Assembly (NCBI GenBank): GCA_024236295.1
Contig: JACKKT010000007.1
Span: 1-64,000, forward strand
Source of the DNA: Kordiimonadaceae bacterium
GTDB taxonomy: Bacteria > Pseudomonadota > Alphaproteobacteria > Sphingomonadales > Emcibacteraceae
Reading direction: 5' to 3'
DNA length: 64,000 nt
The position numbers and the translations under genes are program-made. The notes beneath the pieces were generated by a model. It worked only from the letters and a program-made list of their open reading frames with translations, made no database searches and was not told the DNA's origin. Within the stretch, counting starts at the first letter, position 1. Every line of letters begins with the position of its first letter. Shown here one piece after another: positions 39,370-48,531 of the stretch.

Positions 39370-39398
39370 CAGAATCCTGTTCCCCGAACGGGATTTTG
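39370..39398 (+). terminator. Stem-loop after the NSS transporter gene
   Basis: CAGAATCCTGTT (39370-39381) pairs with AACGGGATTTTG (39387-39398; two G-T pairs) around CCCCG. The stem has 12 pairs but no T-run follows, so it may be a transcript-end or processing structure. Confidence 0.5.
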
Positions 39399-39452
39399 CT
39401 GTTATGAGAAGGCGGAAAATATAATATTCTACTCATTTAAACGGATAAAAAG

Positions 39453-40664
39453 ATGAATTCTGAATTTTACAGAATAAAAAGACTGCCTCCATATGTTTTT
39501 GCTGAAGTCAATGCAATGAAAGCAAAAGCACGAGCGGCAGGAGAGGATATTATAGATTTTGGTATGGGAAATCCTGATCTTATGCCACCACAGCATGTGA
39601 TTGATAAAGTAACCGAAACCATGAAAGACCCGAAGGCGCATCGTTATTCCGCGTCAAAGGGCATTCATGGCCTACGAAAAGCAATGGCGGCATATTATGA
39701 GCGTCGATTTAATGTCTCGCTCGATCCGGAAAGCGAAGTAATAGCCACTTTGGGCTCAAAAGAGGGATTAGCCAATCTCGCACAGGCGATTACCGCGCCA
39801 GGTGATGTTATATTGGTTCCAAATCCCAGTTATCCGATCCATCATTTTGGGTTTATCATTGCCGGGGCAACAATTCGCCATTTGCCGACGAGCAAAGATC
39901 AGAATTTTATAAGAATTCTTGACCAGGCTGTAAAACATAGCGTGCCAAAACCGTTGGCATTGGTGATTAACTATCCATCCAATCCAACAGCAGAGGTGGT
40001 TGATCTTGATTTTTATAAAGAGGTTGTTGCTTTTTGTAAAAAGCATGAAATTTATATCCTTTCTGATCTGGCTTACGCGGAGATATATTTTAATGATGTA
40101 CCGCCACCATCAATATTACAGGTGCCCGGTGCGCGTGATGTAGCCGTAGAATTTACATCAATGAGTAAAACATATTCCATGGCTGGATGGCGGATGGGTT
40201 TCGCTGTAGGTAATAAAGATCTGATTGCAGCCTTAACCCGAATGAAATCCTATGTTGATTATGGTGCATTTACGCCAATTCAGGTTGCCGCAACGGCGGC
40301 CCTTAATGGTCCACAGGATTGTATTGATTTTGCAAGAAATACTTACAAAAACCGCAGAGATGTTTTGGTGAACGGAATGGCCGGTTCCGGCTGGGAAATT
40401 CCATCTCCCGAGGCGACCATGTTTGCCTGGGTACCGCTTCCTGAAAAATGGAAAAAATATGGCTCAATGGAATTTTCCAAATCCCTTCTGACCAATGCAA
40501 AAGTGGCCGTTGCTCCTGGTGTCGGTTTTGGGGAATATGGTGATGATTTTGTCCGCATTGCCCTGGTTGAAAATGAACAGCGTATTAGGCAGGCAGTCAG
40601 AAATATGAAACAGTTCATGCAAAAAAGTGATGAATATCTGGAACAAATAGATAAAAAAGAGTAA
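39453..40664 (+). CDS. LL-diaminopimelate/aspartate-type aminotransferase
   Basis: 403 residues. Fold type I PLP enzyme with the N-terminal FGMGNPDLMPPQHV motif, the NYPSNPTAEV segment and the Schiff-base Lys239 in FTSMSKTYSMAGWRMG. This is the DapL/AlaC-like subgroup of class I aminotransferases; glutamate, alanine or diaminopimelate reactions are all possible. It is the first gene of a conserved run with hom, glpX and recJ. The neighbouring homoserine dehydrogenase fits aspartate-family amino acid synthesis. Confidence 0.88.
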   Translation: MNSEFYRIKRLPPYVFAEVNAMKAKARAAGEDIIDFGMGNPDLMPPQHVIDKVTETMKDPKAHRYSASKGIHGLRKAMAAYYERRFNVSLDPESEVIATLGSKEGLANLAQAITAPGDVILVPNPSYPIHHFGFIIAGATIRHLPTSKDQNFIRILDQAVKHSVPKPLALVINYPSNPTAEVVDLDFYKEVVAFCKKHEIYILSDLAYAEIYFNDVPPPSILQVPGARDVAVEFTSMSKTYSMAGWRMGFAVGNKDLIAALTRMKSYVDYGAFTPIQVAATAALNGPQDCIDFARNTYKNRRDVLVNGMAGSGWEIPSPEATMFAWVPLPEKWKKYGSMEFSKSLLTNAKVAVAPGVGFGEYGDDFVRIALVENEQRIRQAVRNMKQFMQKSDEYLEQIDKKE

Positions 40665-40674
40665 GGGAAATATT

Positions 40675-41967
40675 TTGAGTAATCCATTGAAAGTGGCTGT
40701 AGCAGGGCTTGGAAATGTAGGCGTAGGTGTCGTCAAGATACTTGAAAAACATAAGCAATTAATTGCGGATCGTGCCGGTAGAGAAATTATTATTACAACC
40801 GTTTGTGCCAGAAACCAAAATAGTGACCGGGGCTTAAATCTGTCCCCTTATAAATGGGTTTCTGACGCGAGAACACTGGCAGATCAGTCTGATGTGGATA
40901 TTGTTGTTGAGCTGATAGGTGGAGAAGACGGCGTCGCATTTGAAACGGCAAAAAATACTCTTAGAAATGCCAAATCATTGGTCACGGCCAATAAAGCCAT
41001 GATCGCCCATCACGGCGCAGAACTCGCTGATCTTGCGCAGGAAAATAATGTTGCACTTCGTTTTGAGGCCGCCGTCGCGGGTGGTATTCCCATCATTAAG
41101 GCGATTGGGGAAGGACTGGCAGCCAACGAGCTTAATCTTGTTTACGGCATTATGAACGGTACCACGAATTATATGCTTTCGCAGATGGAGGCACGAGGGC
41201 TGAGTTATAATGAAATCCTTGCTGAAACTGAAAAATTAGGTTATCTGGAAGCTGACCCTTCGCTTGATCTGGATGGTATTGATGCGGCACATAAACTTGC
41301 AATATTAAGCAGTGTGGCCTTCGGGACAAAAACAGATTTTGAAAATGTCTATATTGAAGGTATCCGTAACATTGAAACCGTTGACATAAAGTATGGCAAG
41401 GAGCTTGGTTACAGAATTAAACTTCTGGGCATTACCAAATATGAAAATGGTAATCTTTCACAGCGTGTTCATCCGGTTATGATTGATCGTAAACTTCCAA
41501 TAGCAGGCGTTATGGATGGCTTTAATGCCCTTGTTGTTGATGGTGATTTTATTGACCGAACTTTTTATCAGGGGCGTGGTGCAGGTGAAGGGCCAACAGC
41601 CTCAGCAGTGGTTGCGGACCTGATTGACATTGCTAGAGGACATATTGGTCCGGCATTCTTTAAACCGGCTTCAAAACTGGTGGCGGCAAATCCGGTCTCA
41701 ATTAATCAGAGAAAAGGGGCTTATTACGTTAGACTTCATGTCAAGGATGAAGCAGGGGTAATTGCCGATATTACGACTTCATTAAAACAGGCAAATGTAT
41801 CCGTTAAGACGATGCTTCAGAAAGGAACAGAACTTGACGGAACAGTATATGTGGTGCTTGCTACTCATGAAACAACAGAAACCTCAATGTATGATGCACT
41901 TAACCGTATCAGGGAGTATTCATCAGTGATAGAGTCGCCACTATCTATAAGAATTGAAAAATTATAA
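40675..41967 (+). CDS. hom: Homoserine dehydrogenase
   Basis: 430 residues, beginning at TTG 40675 with AAGGGAAA upstream. The Rossmann motif VAVAGLGNVGVGVV, the catalytic segment ILAETEKLGYLEADPSLDLDG-type region (EADPSLDLDG) and a C-terminal ACT domain (residues about 350-430: VRLHVKDEAGVIADIT) are visible. It reduces aspartate semialdehyde to homoserine for threonine and methionine. The ACT domain suggests threonine feedback. It is ten bases downstream of the aminotransferase. Confidence 0.96.
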   Translation: MSNPLKVAVAGLGNVGVGVVKILEKHKQLIADRAGREIIITTVCARNQNSDRGLNLSPYKWVSDARTLADQSDVDIVVELIGGEDGVAFETAKNTLRNAKSLVTANKAMIAHHGAELADLAQENNVALRFEAAVAGGIPIIKAIGEGLAANELNLVYGIMNGTTNYMLSQMEARGLSYNEILAETEKLGYLEADPSLDLDGIDAAHKLAILSSVAFGTKTDFENVYIEGIRNIETVDIKYGKELGYRIKLLGITKYENGNLSQRVHPVMIDRKLPIAGVMDGFNALVVDGDFIDRTFYQGRGAGEGPTASAVVADLIDIARGHIGPAFFKPASKLVAANPVSINQRKGAYYVRLHVKDEAGVIADITTSLKQANVSVKTMLQKGTELDGTVYVVLATHETTETSMYDALNRIREYSSVIESPLSIRIEKL

Positions 41968-42018
41968 TTATAAGATATATTCGGTAAAGTATTAAATAAT
42001 AAGAAATAGGAATAAATT

Positions 42019-42999
42019 ATGGCTGTTAAATCGACTTTAGATCGTATTTTTGTACTAGAGCTCGTACGTGTCACAGAGGCAGCGGCAATTGCCGCTGCAA
42101 AACTTGTAGGAATGGGGGATGAAAAAGCAGCAGATGCTGCAGCCGTTGATTCCATGAGAAATGAACTAAACGAATTGCCTATTAAAGGACGGATCGTTAT
42201 TGGTGAAGGGGAGCGTGACGAAGCCCCAATGCTATATATTGGTGAAGAGGTTGGCACTGGTGAAGGGCCGGAAATTGATATTGCCCTAGACCCGCTAGAA
42301 GGAACAACCATTGCAGCAAAAGCCATGCAAAACTCATTGGCTGTAGTGGCTCTTGCTGAAAAAGGTAACCTTCTGAATGCACCAGATGTATATATGGATA
42401 AAATAGCTGTTGGGCCCGGTCTTCCGGAAGGGATAGTAGATCTTGATAATAGTGTTGAAGACAATATTAAAGCCGTTGCTGGGGCAAAAGGACGCCTGGT
42501 CAGTGACATGCTTGTTTGTGTTCTTGATCGCCCTCGCCATGCGGATCTGATTGATAAAATCCGCGCTACCGGGGCACGCGTAAAATTAATTGGTGACGGT
42601 GATGTTGCCGGCGTAATTGATACAACTAATCCGGACACATCAGTTGATATTTATATGGGCTCAGGCGGCGCCCCTGAAGGTGTTTTGGCGGCTGCAGCTT
42701 TACGTTGCACAGGAGGGCAAATTCAAGGACGACTTACTTTCAGAAATGAAGAAGAGCGTAATCGTGCCCGTAAATGGGGTATAGACAATTTAGATCGCAA
42801 ATATAGCACGATTGATATGGCGGCGGGCGATGTAATATTTGCGGCCACTGGCGTTACGGATGGCACCTTGCTTCGCGGTGTTCATAGCACACCGGACGGA
42901 AAAGCGTATACAACAGAAACAGTAGTGATGAGATCAGCTTCAAAAACGGTGCGTAATATTCGGACAATTCATAACCGCGCTGTTAAACTGTCAAAATAA
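42019..42999 (+). CDS. glpX: Class II fructose-1,6-bisphosphatase
   Basis: 326 residues. The metal and phosphatase motif is ALDPLEGTTI (Asp91-Gly95), with GEGERDEAPML upstream and the GSGGAPEGVLAA phosphate loop. It hydrolyses fructose-1,6-bisphosphate in gluconeogenesis. A spacer of 51 bases from hom carries the AAATAGGAA ribosome binding site. The hom-glpX-recJ order is conserved in Alphaproteobacteria. Confidence 0.96.
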   Translation: MAVKSTLDRIFVLELVRVTEAAAIAAAKLVGMGDEKAADAAAVDSMRNELNELPIKGRIVIGEGERDEAPMLYIGEEVGTGEGPEIDIALDPLEGTTIAAKAMQNSLAVVALAEKGNLLNAPDVYMDKIAVGPGLPEGIVDLDNSVEDNIKAVAGAKGRLVSDMLVCVLDRPRHADLIDKIRATGARVKLIGDGDVAGVIDTTNPDTSVDIYMGSGGAPEGVLAAAALRCTGGQIQGRLTFRNEEERNRARKWGIDNLDRKYSTIDMAAGDVIFAATGVTDGTLLRGVHSTPDGKAYTTETVVMRSASKTVRNIRTIHNRAVKLSK

Positions 43000-43002
43000 T
43001 AA

Positions 43003-44811
43003 ATGATTAAGAATAGTATTTCCACTGCCGATAAAAATTATATTCTGGCCGTGGAAAATTCTGTAACAGGTCGGTCCTGGATTGCCAGACCGGCAGAAAA
43101 TAGAGTAATACAGGCAATCTCCCAAAATCATGACCTGCCTGAAATTGTTGCCCGTGTTATTGCCGGACGCGGGATCGGGATAGATGAAGTACATATTTTT
43201 CTTAATCCTACATTAAAGGAAACTTTGCCCGATCCGTCGCAGTTCAAGGATATGGATAAAGGCGGTATGCGTATTGCCGATGCGATTATGCGTGGAGAAA
43301 AATTAGCCGTTTTTGGGGATTATGATGTTGATGGAGCGACATCGTCCGCTCTATTTAAGCGTTTCTTCAATGCTATTGGCTTTGATGTAACAATTTATAT
43401 TCCTGATCGTATGAATGAAGGATATGGTCCAAATAAGAAAGCCTTACTAGAACTTAAAGCCGCCGGCCATAATCTGGTTATTACTGTTGATTGTGGGATA
43501 GTTTCATTTGAGCCTTTAAAAGCTGCCACTGAGGCAGGGCTTGATATGATCGTAATCGACCATCATCAGGCAGAAGCAAAATTGCCGGATGCTGTGGCGG
43601 TTATCAATCCGAACCGGTTGGATGAAGAGCCTGGTTTTGGCCAACTTGCCGCTGTCGGGGTTAGTTTTCTGACAATCGTTGGTATAAACCGGGAACTTAG
43701 AAATAGAGGCTGGTATCAAGAAAAAGGGATTTCAGAACCTGATTTAATTCAATGGCTGGATCTGGTGGCGTTAGGCACAGTTTGTGATGTGGTCCCGCTT
43801 GTCGGGCTTAATCGCGTACTCGTTTCACAAGGGCTTAGAATTATGGCTGAAAGGCGCAATATAGGTCTTAAGGCATTAAGTGATATATCAGGGATAACTG
43901 AGGCCCCCGGGACTTATCATGCCGGTTTTCTGCTTGGTCCGCGGGTCAATGCGGGGGGCAGAGTTGGACGCTCTGAAGCCGGTAGTATTCTACTTAGCAC
44001 AGACGACGAAATGGAAGCGGTCAGAATTTCACAGGAACTAAATAGATATAATGCAGAGAGGCAGGCAATCGAATCCATGGTTCTTGAGGATGCCCTTTTG
44101 CAGGTGCAAAATAAGATCGGTGTCGGAGGTCAGTTGCCGCAAGTAATTATTGTTGCAAATGTCGGCTGGCATCCGGGCGTTATTGGCATAGTTGCTGGAC
44201 GTCTTAAGGAACATTTTAATCGACCAACCATTGTAATAGCGATTGATGAAAATGGTGAGGCAAAAGGCTCCGCCAGGTCCATAATGGGCGTTGATATTGG
44301 CGCAGCAATTACTGCAGCAAGGCAGGCAGAAATACTTAGCGCTGGTGGCGGGCATTCTATGGCTGCCGGCCTTTCGATGAGACGCGAAAGAATAGAAGAG
44401 CTTGATCAATTTCTATGCAATAGGCTTGGTGCTAAAGTAGATGAAGCTATGACATCACTATCCTTAAAACTCGACGGGGTATTAAGCCTGGGCGCTGTAA
44501 ATCCTGAACTTGTCCAGATGCTTGATCGAATTGGTCCATATGGACAAGGAAATGCCGGACCTCGTTTTGCGTTCTCTGATGTATTTTTAAGCTATGTGGA
44601 TATTGTCGGAAAAGATCATGTGAAGTGCACTTTAAAAGGAGGCGACGGAAAAACTATTAAGGCGATGGCATTTCGCAGCGCTGATAAACCACTTGGTCAA
44701 TTGCTGATAGAGTCACGCGGCAAAAAAATCAAAGTTGCCGGTACCATCCGCAATAATCATTGGAATGGTCAGATAAGTGCCGAAATTTTCATTGAAGATG
44801 CGGCGATTTAG
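43003..44811 (+). CDS. recJ: Single-stranded-DNA-specific exonuclease RecJ
   Basis: 602 residues. DHH/DHHA1 phosphoesterase: motif I VFGDYDVDGATSSAL, motif III IDHHQAEA (Asp186-His188), LGPRVNAGGRVG, and the DHHA1 GGGHSMAAGLSM segment. An OB-fold C-terminal domain follows. It degrades single-stranded DNA 5' to 3' in recombination and mismatch repair. It starts three bases after the glpX stop. Confidence 0.96.
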   Translation: MIKNSISTADKNYILAVENSVTGRSWIARPAENRVIQAISQNHDLPEIVARVIAGRGIGIDEVHIFLNPTLKETLPDPSQFKDMDKGGMRIADAIMRGEKLAVFGDYDVDGATSSALFKRFFNAIGFDVTIYIPDRMNEGYGPNKKALLELKAAGHNLVITVDCGIVSFEPLKAATEAGLDMIVIDHHQAEAKLPDAVAVINPNRLDEEPGFGQLAAVGVSFLTIVGINRELRNRGWYQEKGISEPDLIQWLDLVALGTVCDVVPLVGLNRVLVSQGLRIMAERRNIGLKALSDISGITEAPGTYHAGFLLGPRVNAGGRVGRSEAGSILLSTDDEMEAVRISQELNRYNAERQAIESMVLEDALLQVQNKIGVGGQLPQVIIVANVGWHPGVIGIVAGRLKEHFNRPTIVIAIDENGEAKGSARSIMGVDIGAAITAARQAEILSAGGGHSMAAGLSMRRERIEELDQFLCNRLGAKVDEAMTSLSLKLDGVLSLGAVNPELVQMLDRIGPYGQGNAGPRFAFSDVFLSYVDIVGKDHVKCTLKGGDGKTIKAMAFRSADKPLGQLLIESRGKKIKVAGTIRNNHWNGQISAEIFIEDAAI

Positions 44812-44863
44812 CTATTATTCCTGCGGTTTTTCAAAAAAGCGTACTTTAAATTCAAAAAAGATA

Positions 44864-44891
44864 TTGACCCGTGCCGCCGGAAACGTTAGAA
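44864..44891 (+). promoter_or_regulatory. Promoter for tRNA-Glu
   Basis: TTGACC (44864-44869) and TTAGAA (44886-44891) are separated by 16 bases and lie about 20 bases before the tRNA 5' end. A stable-RNA promoter is expected here. Confidence 0.45.
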
Positions 44892-44912
44892 ACCACCCAC
44901 ACCGATTTTGAC

Positions 44913-44987
44913 GGCCCCTTCGTCTAGCGGTTAGGACGCGGCCCTTTCACGGCTGAAACACGGGTTCGAGTCCCGTAGGGGTCACCA
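44913..44987 (+). tRNA. tRNA-Glu (anticodon TTC)
   Basis: A 75-base cloverleaf with encoded CCA. The acceptor GGCCCCT (44913-44919) pairs with AGGGGTC (44977-44983; one G-T pair). The anticodon stem CGGCC/GGCTG encloses CTTTCAC with anticodon TTC at 44946-44948. The T arm CGGGTTCGAGTCCCG is canonical. A run of seven T soon after the 3' end may terminate transcription. Confidence 0.97.
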
Positions 44988-45097
44988 TCTCTTTTTTTGA
45001 ATTCACTTGCACATTTTTATATCTCAGTCTTAGCCAAATTGACTGTAAGATCGCTGTTAGATAAAATTATTTTCAGGAAATCAACAGGAGAGAAGAA

Positions 45098-45403
45098 ATG
45101 ATTCTGAGGCAATTTCAGGTGACTATTCATGAAGGTAAAGAAAAGGAATTTGAAAAAATTTTTCGTGACGAAATTCTTCCAATGGTAAAAGCACATGAAG
45201 GCCTTTATTGGGTTGCGGCAGGGAAACCATGGAATGGGGAGCCAAATGTTTTTTGCATGACGATGCTTTGGAGGGATTTGGAAGCGATTAAGGGTTTTGC
45301 AGGTGAAGAATGGGCAGAGGCCAGAATTGAATCACAGGAAGCTCATCTCATAAAATCTACCAGATTAGATCATTTTGAATTGCTTGGTACAGCAGGACCA
45401 TAA
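45098..45403 (+). CDS. ABM-domain (dimeric alpha/beta barrel) small protein
   Basis: 101 residues. A ferredoxin-like fold of the antibiotic biosynthesis monooxygenase type: RQFQVTIHEGKEKEFEKIF, then MVKAHEGLYWVAAGKP and a CMTMLWRDLEAIKGF strand-helix. Such proteins are small dimeric oxygenases, heme-degrading enzymes or of unknown role. The Asn/Trp/His set of IsdG heme oxygenases is not evident. CAGGAGAG precedes the ATG. It stands alone between tRNA-Glu and the cytochrome b gene. Confidence 0.7.
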   Translation: MILRQFQVTIHEGKEKEFEKIFRDEILPMVKAHEGLYWVAAGKPWNGEPNVFCMTMLWRDLEAIKGFAGEEWAEARIESQEAHLIKSTRLDHFELLGTAGP

Positions 45404-45436
45404 ATAAACAAATATCTTAATATATATTTATTCATT

Positions 45437-45450
45437 TTGATCCGTATCAA
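45437..45450. promoter_or_regulatory. FNR/FixK-type box
   Basis: TTGATCCGTATCAA matches the FNR/FixK consensus TTGAT-N4-ATCAA exactly. It is centred about 128 bases before the start of the cytochrome b gene, in the spacer after the ABM gene. At the usual -41.5 position it would drive transcription from about 45485. Confidence 0.8.
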
Positions 45451-45571
45451 TGACAGATGATGTGGTTTCGAACTATTCCTTTCTGAAGAATATATTTTTT
45501 TGTAACCAGCCGGGATGTTGGGTGTTTAGTCGTATAATATTATTATATTAATTATTTTTTGGATTTCTTTC

Positions 45572-46309
45572 ATGAAAAAAACATACAACGTTTATAGGGT
45601 CTGGGATTTGCCAGTCAGACTTTTTCATTGGATAAATTTTCTTTGTATAACAGGATTACTCATGCTTGGCACGATGATATTATACCATCGTGATCTTGGC
45701 CTTTCCGATGAGGGCGAGGCACTGGTTCAGACAATTCATGTTTATGTGGGATATATTTTTGCAATTAATTTGTTTGTTCGGCTGATCTGGGCTTTTGCGG
45801 GAAATAGGTTTGCCCGTTGGGATAATTTAATACCCGTTGGCTCAGGTTATACCTCAAAATTAAGAAATTATCTGAATGCTGCCAGGGAAGGAAAGCATCT
45901 ATTATATCTTGGCCATAATCCGCTAGGTCAATTGGCTGTTTTTGCTATTATTATTGCTTTACTGGCAATGATAATCTCAGGGTTATTGATGGCTGGCACT
46001 GATCTTTATATGCCGCCTTTTGGGTCATATTTTCAAAATTGGGTTGCGGCGGCAGGTGTAAATCCAAGCGATGTGATTGCCCATGTCAGGGATAACGTTG
46101 ATGAAACAGCCTTTGCCGAGATGAGAGCGTTCCGTCGTCCTTTCAGTACGATACATGTCTGGACTTATTATATAATTATCGGGCTTGTTATCCTTCACAT
46201 TTTTGCAGTTATATATACTGAAGTTAAAACAGGGGTAAATTTGATTTCTGCAATGTTTACTGGCAAAAAAGTTATGCCAGGCGAAGCAGAGGATGAAGAT
46301 GAGAAATAG
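45572..46309 (+). CDS. Cytochrome b (Ni/Fe-hydrogenase b-type / cytochrome b561 family), orphan
   Basis: 245 residues with four membrane helices. Paired heme ligands are well placed: His19 in RLFHWINF, His56 in TIHVYVGY, His195 in STIHVWTYY and His209 in ILHIFAVI. The opening YRVWDLPVRLFHW is shared by HyaC-type cytochromes, which pass electrons from a periplasmic enzyme to quinone. No hydrogenase genes are present, so its partner is encoded elsewhere or is another dehydrogenase. The C-terminus is acidic (EAEDEDEK). A perfect FNR/FixK box upstream predicts induction at low oxygen. Confidence 0.85.
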   Translation: MKKTYNVYRVWDLPVRLFHWINFLCITGLLMLGTMILYHRDLGLSDEGEALVQTIHVYVGYIFAINLFVRLIWAFAGNRFARWDNLIPVGSGYTSKLRNYLNAAREGKHLLYLGHNPLGQLAVFAIIIALLAMIISGLLMAGTDLYMPPFGSYFQNWVAAAGVNPSDVIAHVRDNVDETAFAEMRAFRRPFSTIHVWTYYIIIGLVILHIFAVIYTEVKTGVNLISAMFTGKKVMPGEAEDEDEK

Positions 46310-46507
46310 CTCTATTTTTCAATTTATTATCATGTAGTTGTCAGATTCCGGTCGTGAGATAACTTATCAACATGTTATTTGGCATTTGGAAAATATTGCC
46401 ATTAATAATTATTTAAGGCTGATAATCTAATATCTTTTAACATATTAAGAAATGATTCTTATTTTGAAGAATTTGCCTTCTTTCAAATGGAGGCTTGGGG
46501 CGACAAT

Positions 46508-47116
46508 ATGTTAAAACGCACAATTGAAAAAGCGGATTATTTTGGATTTCATCACTTAAAAGATCATCTTGTCAAAAAACTAGCTCTTGCAATGATTGGC
46601 TTGAATGACCCCTATACGGCAGCGCATATTGAGGAAGTTGCTGAAATTGCAGGAAAAATAGGGGTAAAACTCGGACTTAATAATGACAGGCTTGAGAATT
46701 TGACTTTGGCAGGTTTCTTACATGATATAGACAAGCAGGCAATTCCAAATTCCATTCTTTCTAAACCTACAAAATTAACAAACGAGGAATACGCACTGGT
46801 TAAAACCCATGTGGATGTTGGCGTACAGTTGCTAAAATATGCTGAAGTTTCACCACAGATTATAAGAATTGTTGAGGAACATCATGAGAGACTGGATGGT
46901 AGCGGATATCCTAAAGGATTAAAAGGAAACCAGATTTCTTTGGAAGGGCAGATTATTGGGGTTGCTGATGTGATGTCTGCTCTGACCAGTAAAAGAACAT
47001 ATCGTACGGCTGCAACGAAAGAAGAAGTCACCAAAATATTATTAAACTCTTGTCCCCATAAATTTAATCGTAGGGTGGTTGATGCTGCTTTGGATTGTCT
47101 GGACAGCCTGTATTAG
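46508..47116 (+). CDS. HD-GYP domain protein, putative cyclic-di-GMP phosphodiesterase
   Basis: 202 residues from ATG 46508, preceded by GGGG at seven bases; ATG 46487 is also in frame but lacks a site. Nearly the whole protein is an HD-GYP domain: the first ligands in YTAAHIEEVAE, the HD pair in FLHDIDKQAIP and the diagnostic HHERLDGSGYPKG. No receiver, PAS or GAF domain is attached, which is unusually minimal. The family breaks c-di-GMP down to GMP. It converges with the class V aminotransferase gene. Confidence 0.88.
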   Translation: MLKRTIEKADYFGFHHLKDHLVKKLALAMIGLNDPYTAAHIEEVAEIAGKIGVKLGLNNDRLENLTLAGFLHDIDKQAIPNSILSKPTKLTNEEYALVKTHVDVGVQLLKYAEVSPQIIRIVEEHHERLDGSGYPKGLKGNQISLEGQIIGVADVMSALTSKRTYRTAATKEEVTKILLNSCPHKFNRRVVDAALDCLDSLY

Positions 47117-47180
47117 AAAAAATAAAAGATAAATTGAAAATTTTAATTGATGCATTTGTTCGTCCCCCAAGAACCTTATC

Positions 47181-47197
47181 AATAACTAGAGGTTATT
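47181..47197. terminator. Inverted repeat between convergent genes
   Basis: AATAAC-TAGAG-GTTATT in an AT-rich spacer between the HD-GYP gene and the class V aminotransferase gene. It is a weak stem that might serve as a transcript end for either side. Confidence 0.25.
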
Positions 47198-47260
47198 AAT
47201 TTCATCATCAATTTAAAAAGTCAACGCTTAGATTATTAAATTATAAAGACAATTGAGTTT

Positions 47261-48439
47261 TCAAAGGGTAATTTTTTTTAAATTTACTATGAACCTGTCT
47301 ATTTCATCCTTATCATTATAATAGTGCAGCGATGTCCGAACTAAATTTGGTAAATTATTCTTGGTGGCATCGAGAAGTGTACTGCTTGGTTCAGAGACGC
47401 TGGTATTTATATGGTGATTTCTTAGGGCGTTTACGATATCGGCAGCCTTATGGTTTTTGGCCCAGAATGTAACAATGGCACATTGATGCTGGCTTCTTGT
47501 ATGGGGAATGATGCTTTCAATCTCTGTTAACCGATGTCGCAGGTAATTTGCCAGTTCATTATTGCGCTTGCTAATATTTTCAAGTCCGATTTCAAGTGCA
47601 TAATCAACGGCTGCACCCAAACCAAGAACCGCTGCATAATTGAATTCCCAGTTTTCAAATATTTTTGCATCATGTCGAAGTTCATATTCATGTTCACTTA
47701 TCCATTTGGCACTTTTTAGATCAATAATTGGCGGGTGCAGCTTTTCAATCACAGATTTTCTGACATATAAAAAGCCTATACCACGGGGACCACGCAAATA
47801 TTTCCGACCGGTGGCGGATAGTAAGTCACACCCTATCTCGTCGACGTCCAATGGCATCTGTCCGGCAGACTGGCAGGCATCAACCTGATATAAAATATTA
47901 TGTTTTTTGGCAATCTTGCCGAGGGCACAAATATTATTGACCAGTCCGCTGTTGGTTGGGACATGGGTAGCAGAGATAAGTTTCACTTTCTCATCAATCA
48001 TAGTCTCCAGAATATCCAGCTTTAGGTCTCCATGCTCATCACTGGGTATGACTTCGATAATGACACCTTTTGATCTGACCATATGTAGATAGGCAAGATA
48101 GTTAGAGGCATATTCCGCTTCTACAGTAAGAATTCTATCACCGGGCTTAAAATCTATTGCATAAAATCCCATTGCCCAACCAACAGTGGCGTTTTCAACC
48201 AGCGCAATTTCATCAGAATTTGCATTTATTAATCTTGCAATGGAATTATATACAGCATTGATCTGATCCAATTTATCGGCCATGGCTTCATAGCCGCCGA
48301 TTATAGCTTCCAGTTTCAGATGAGCTATTTGTGTATCAAGCACAGGTCTGGGCATGAGGGGCGACCCTGCATTATTCAAATGAATAAAATTACTTTTTCC
48401 TGGTGTATCAGCAAATATTTTTTCTTTATTAATTGCCAT
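47261..48439 (-). CDS. Class V aminotransferase-fold PLP enzyme (desulfurase/lyase-like)
   Basis: 392 residues. The fold-type I class V layout is visible: NFIHLNNAGSPLMPRPVLD at the N-terminus, LVENATVGWAMGF, THVPTNSGLVNN, the PLP Asp in YQVDACQSAGQMPLD and Schiff-base Lys213 in SATGRKYLRGPRGIGFLYV. The family includes cysteine desulfurases, isopenicillin-N epimerase-like enzymes and C-S lyases such as EgtE. No active-site Cys loop of the desulfurase type can be recognised. Divergent from the amidase gene, 92 bases away. The reaction is not assigned. Confidence 0.8.
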   Translation of the reverse strand: MAINKEKIFADTPGKSNFIHLNNAGSPLMPRPVLDTQIAHLKLEAIIGGYEAMADKLDQINAVYNSIARLINANSDEIALVENATVGWAMGFYAIDFKPGDRILTVEAEYASNYLAYLHMVRSKGVIIEVIPSDEHGDLKLDILETMIDEKVKLISATHVPTNSGLVNNICALGKIAKKHNILYQVDACQSAGQMPLDVDEIGCDLLSATGRKYLRGPRGIGFLYVRKSVIEKLHPPIIDLKSAKWISEHEYELRHDAKIFENWEFNYAAVLGLGAAVDYALEIGLENISKRNNELANYLRHRLTEIESIIPHTRSQHQCAIVTFWAKNHKAADIVNALRNHHINTSVSEPSSTLLDATKNNLPNLVRTSLHYYNDKDEIDRFIVNLKKITL

Positions 48440-48531
48440 TAGATATTATCCCCTTGGCTTCGGATGGCACTAGATCATAAAAATTCAGCTTTCTCAATTG
48501 AAATAATTAAGTTAGCATAACGAAAAATTTA

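Noticed and set aside
45572..46309. Part of a hydrogenase operon
   Set aside because: No hydrogenase large or small subunit or maturation genes flank the cytochrome b; the family is also used by other dehydrogenases.
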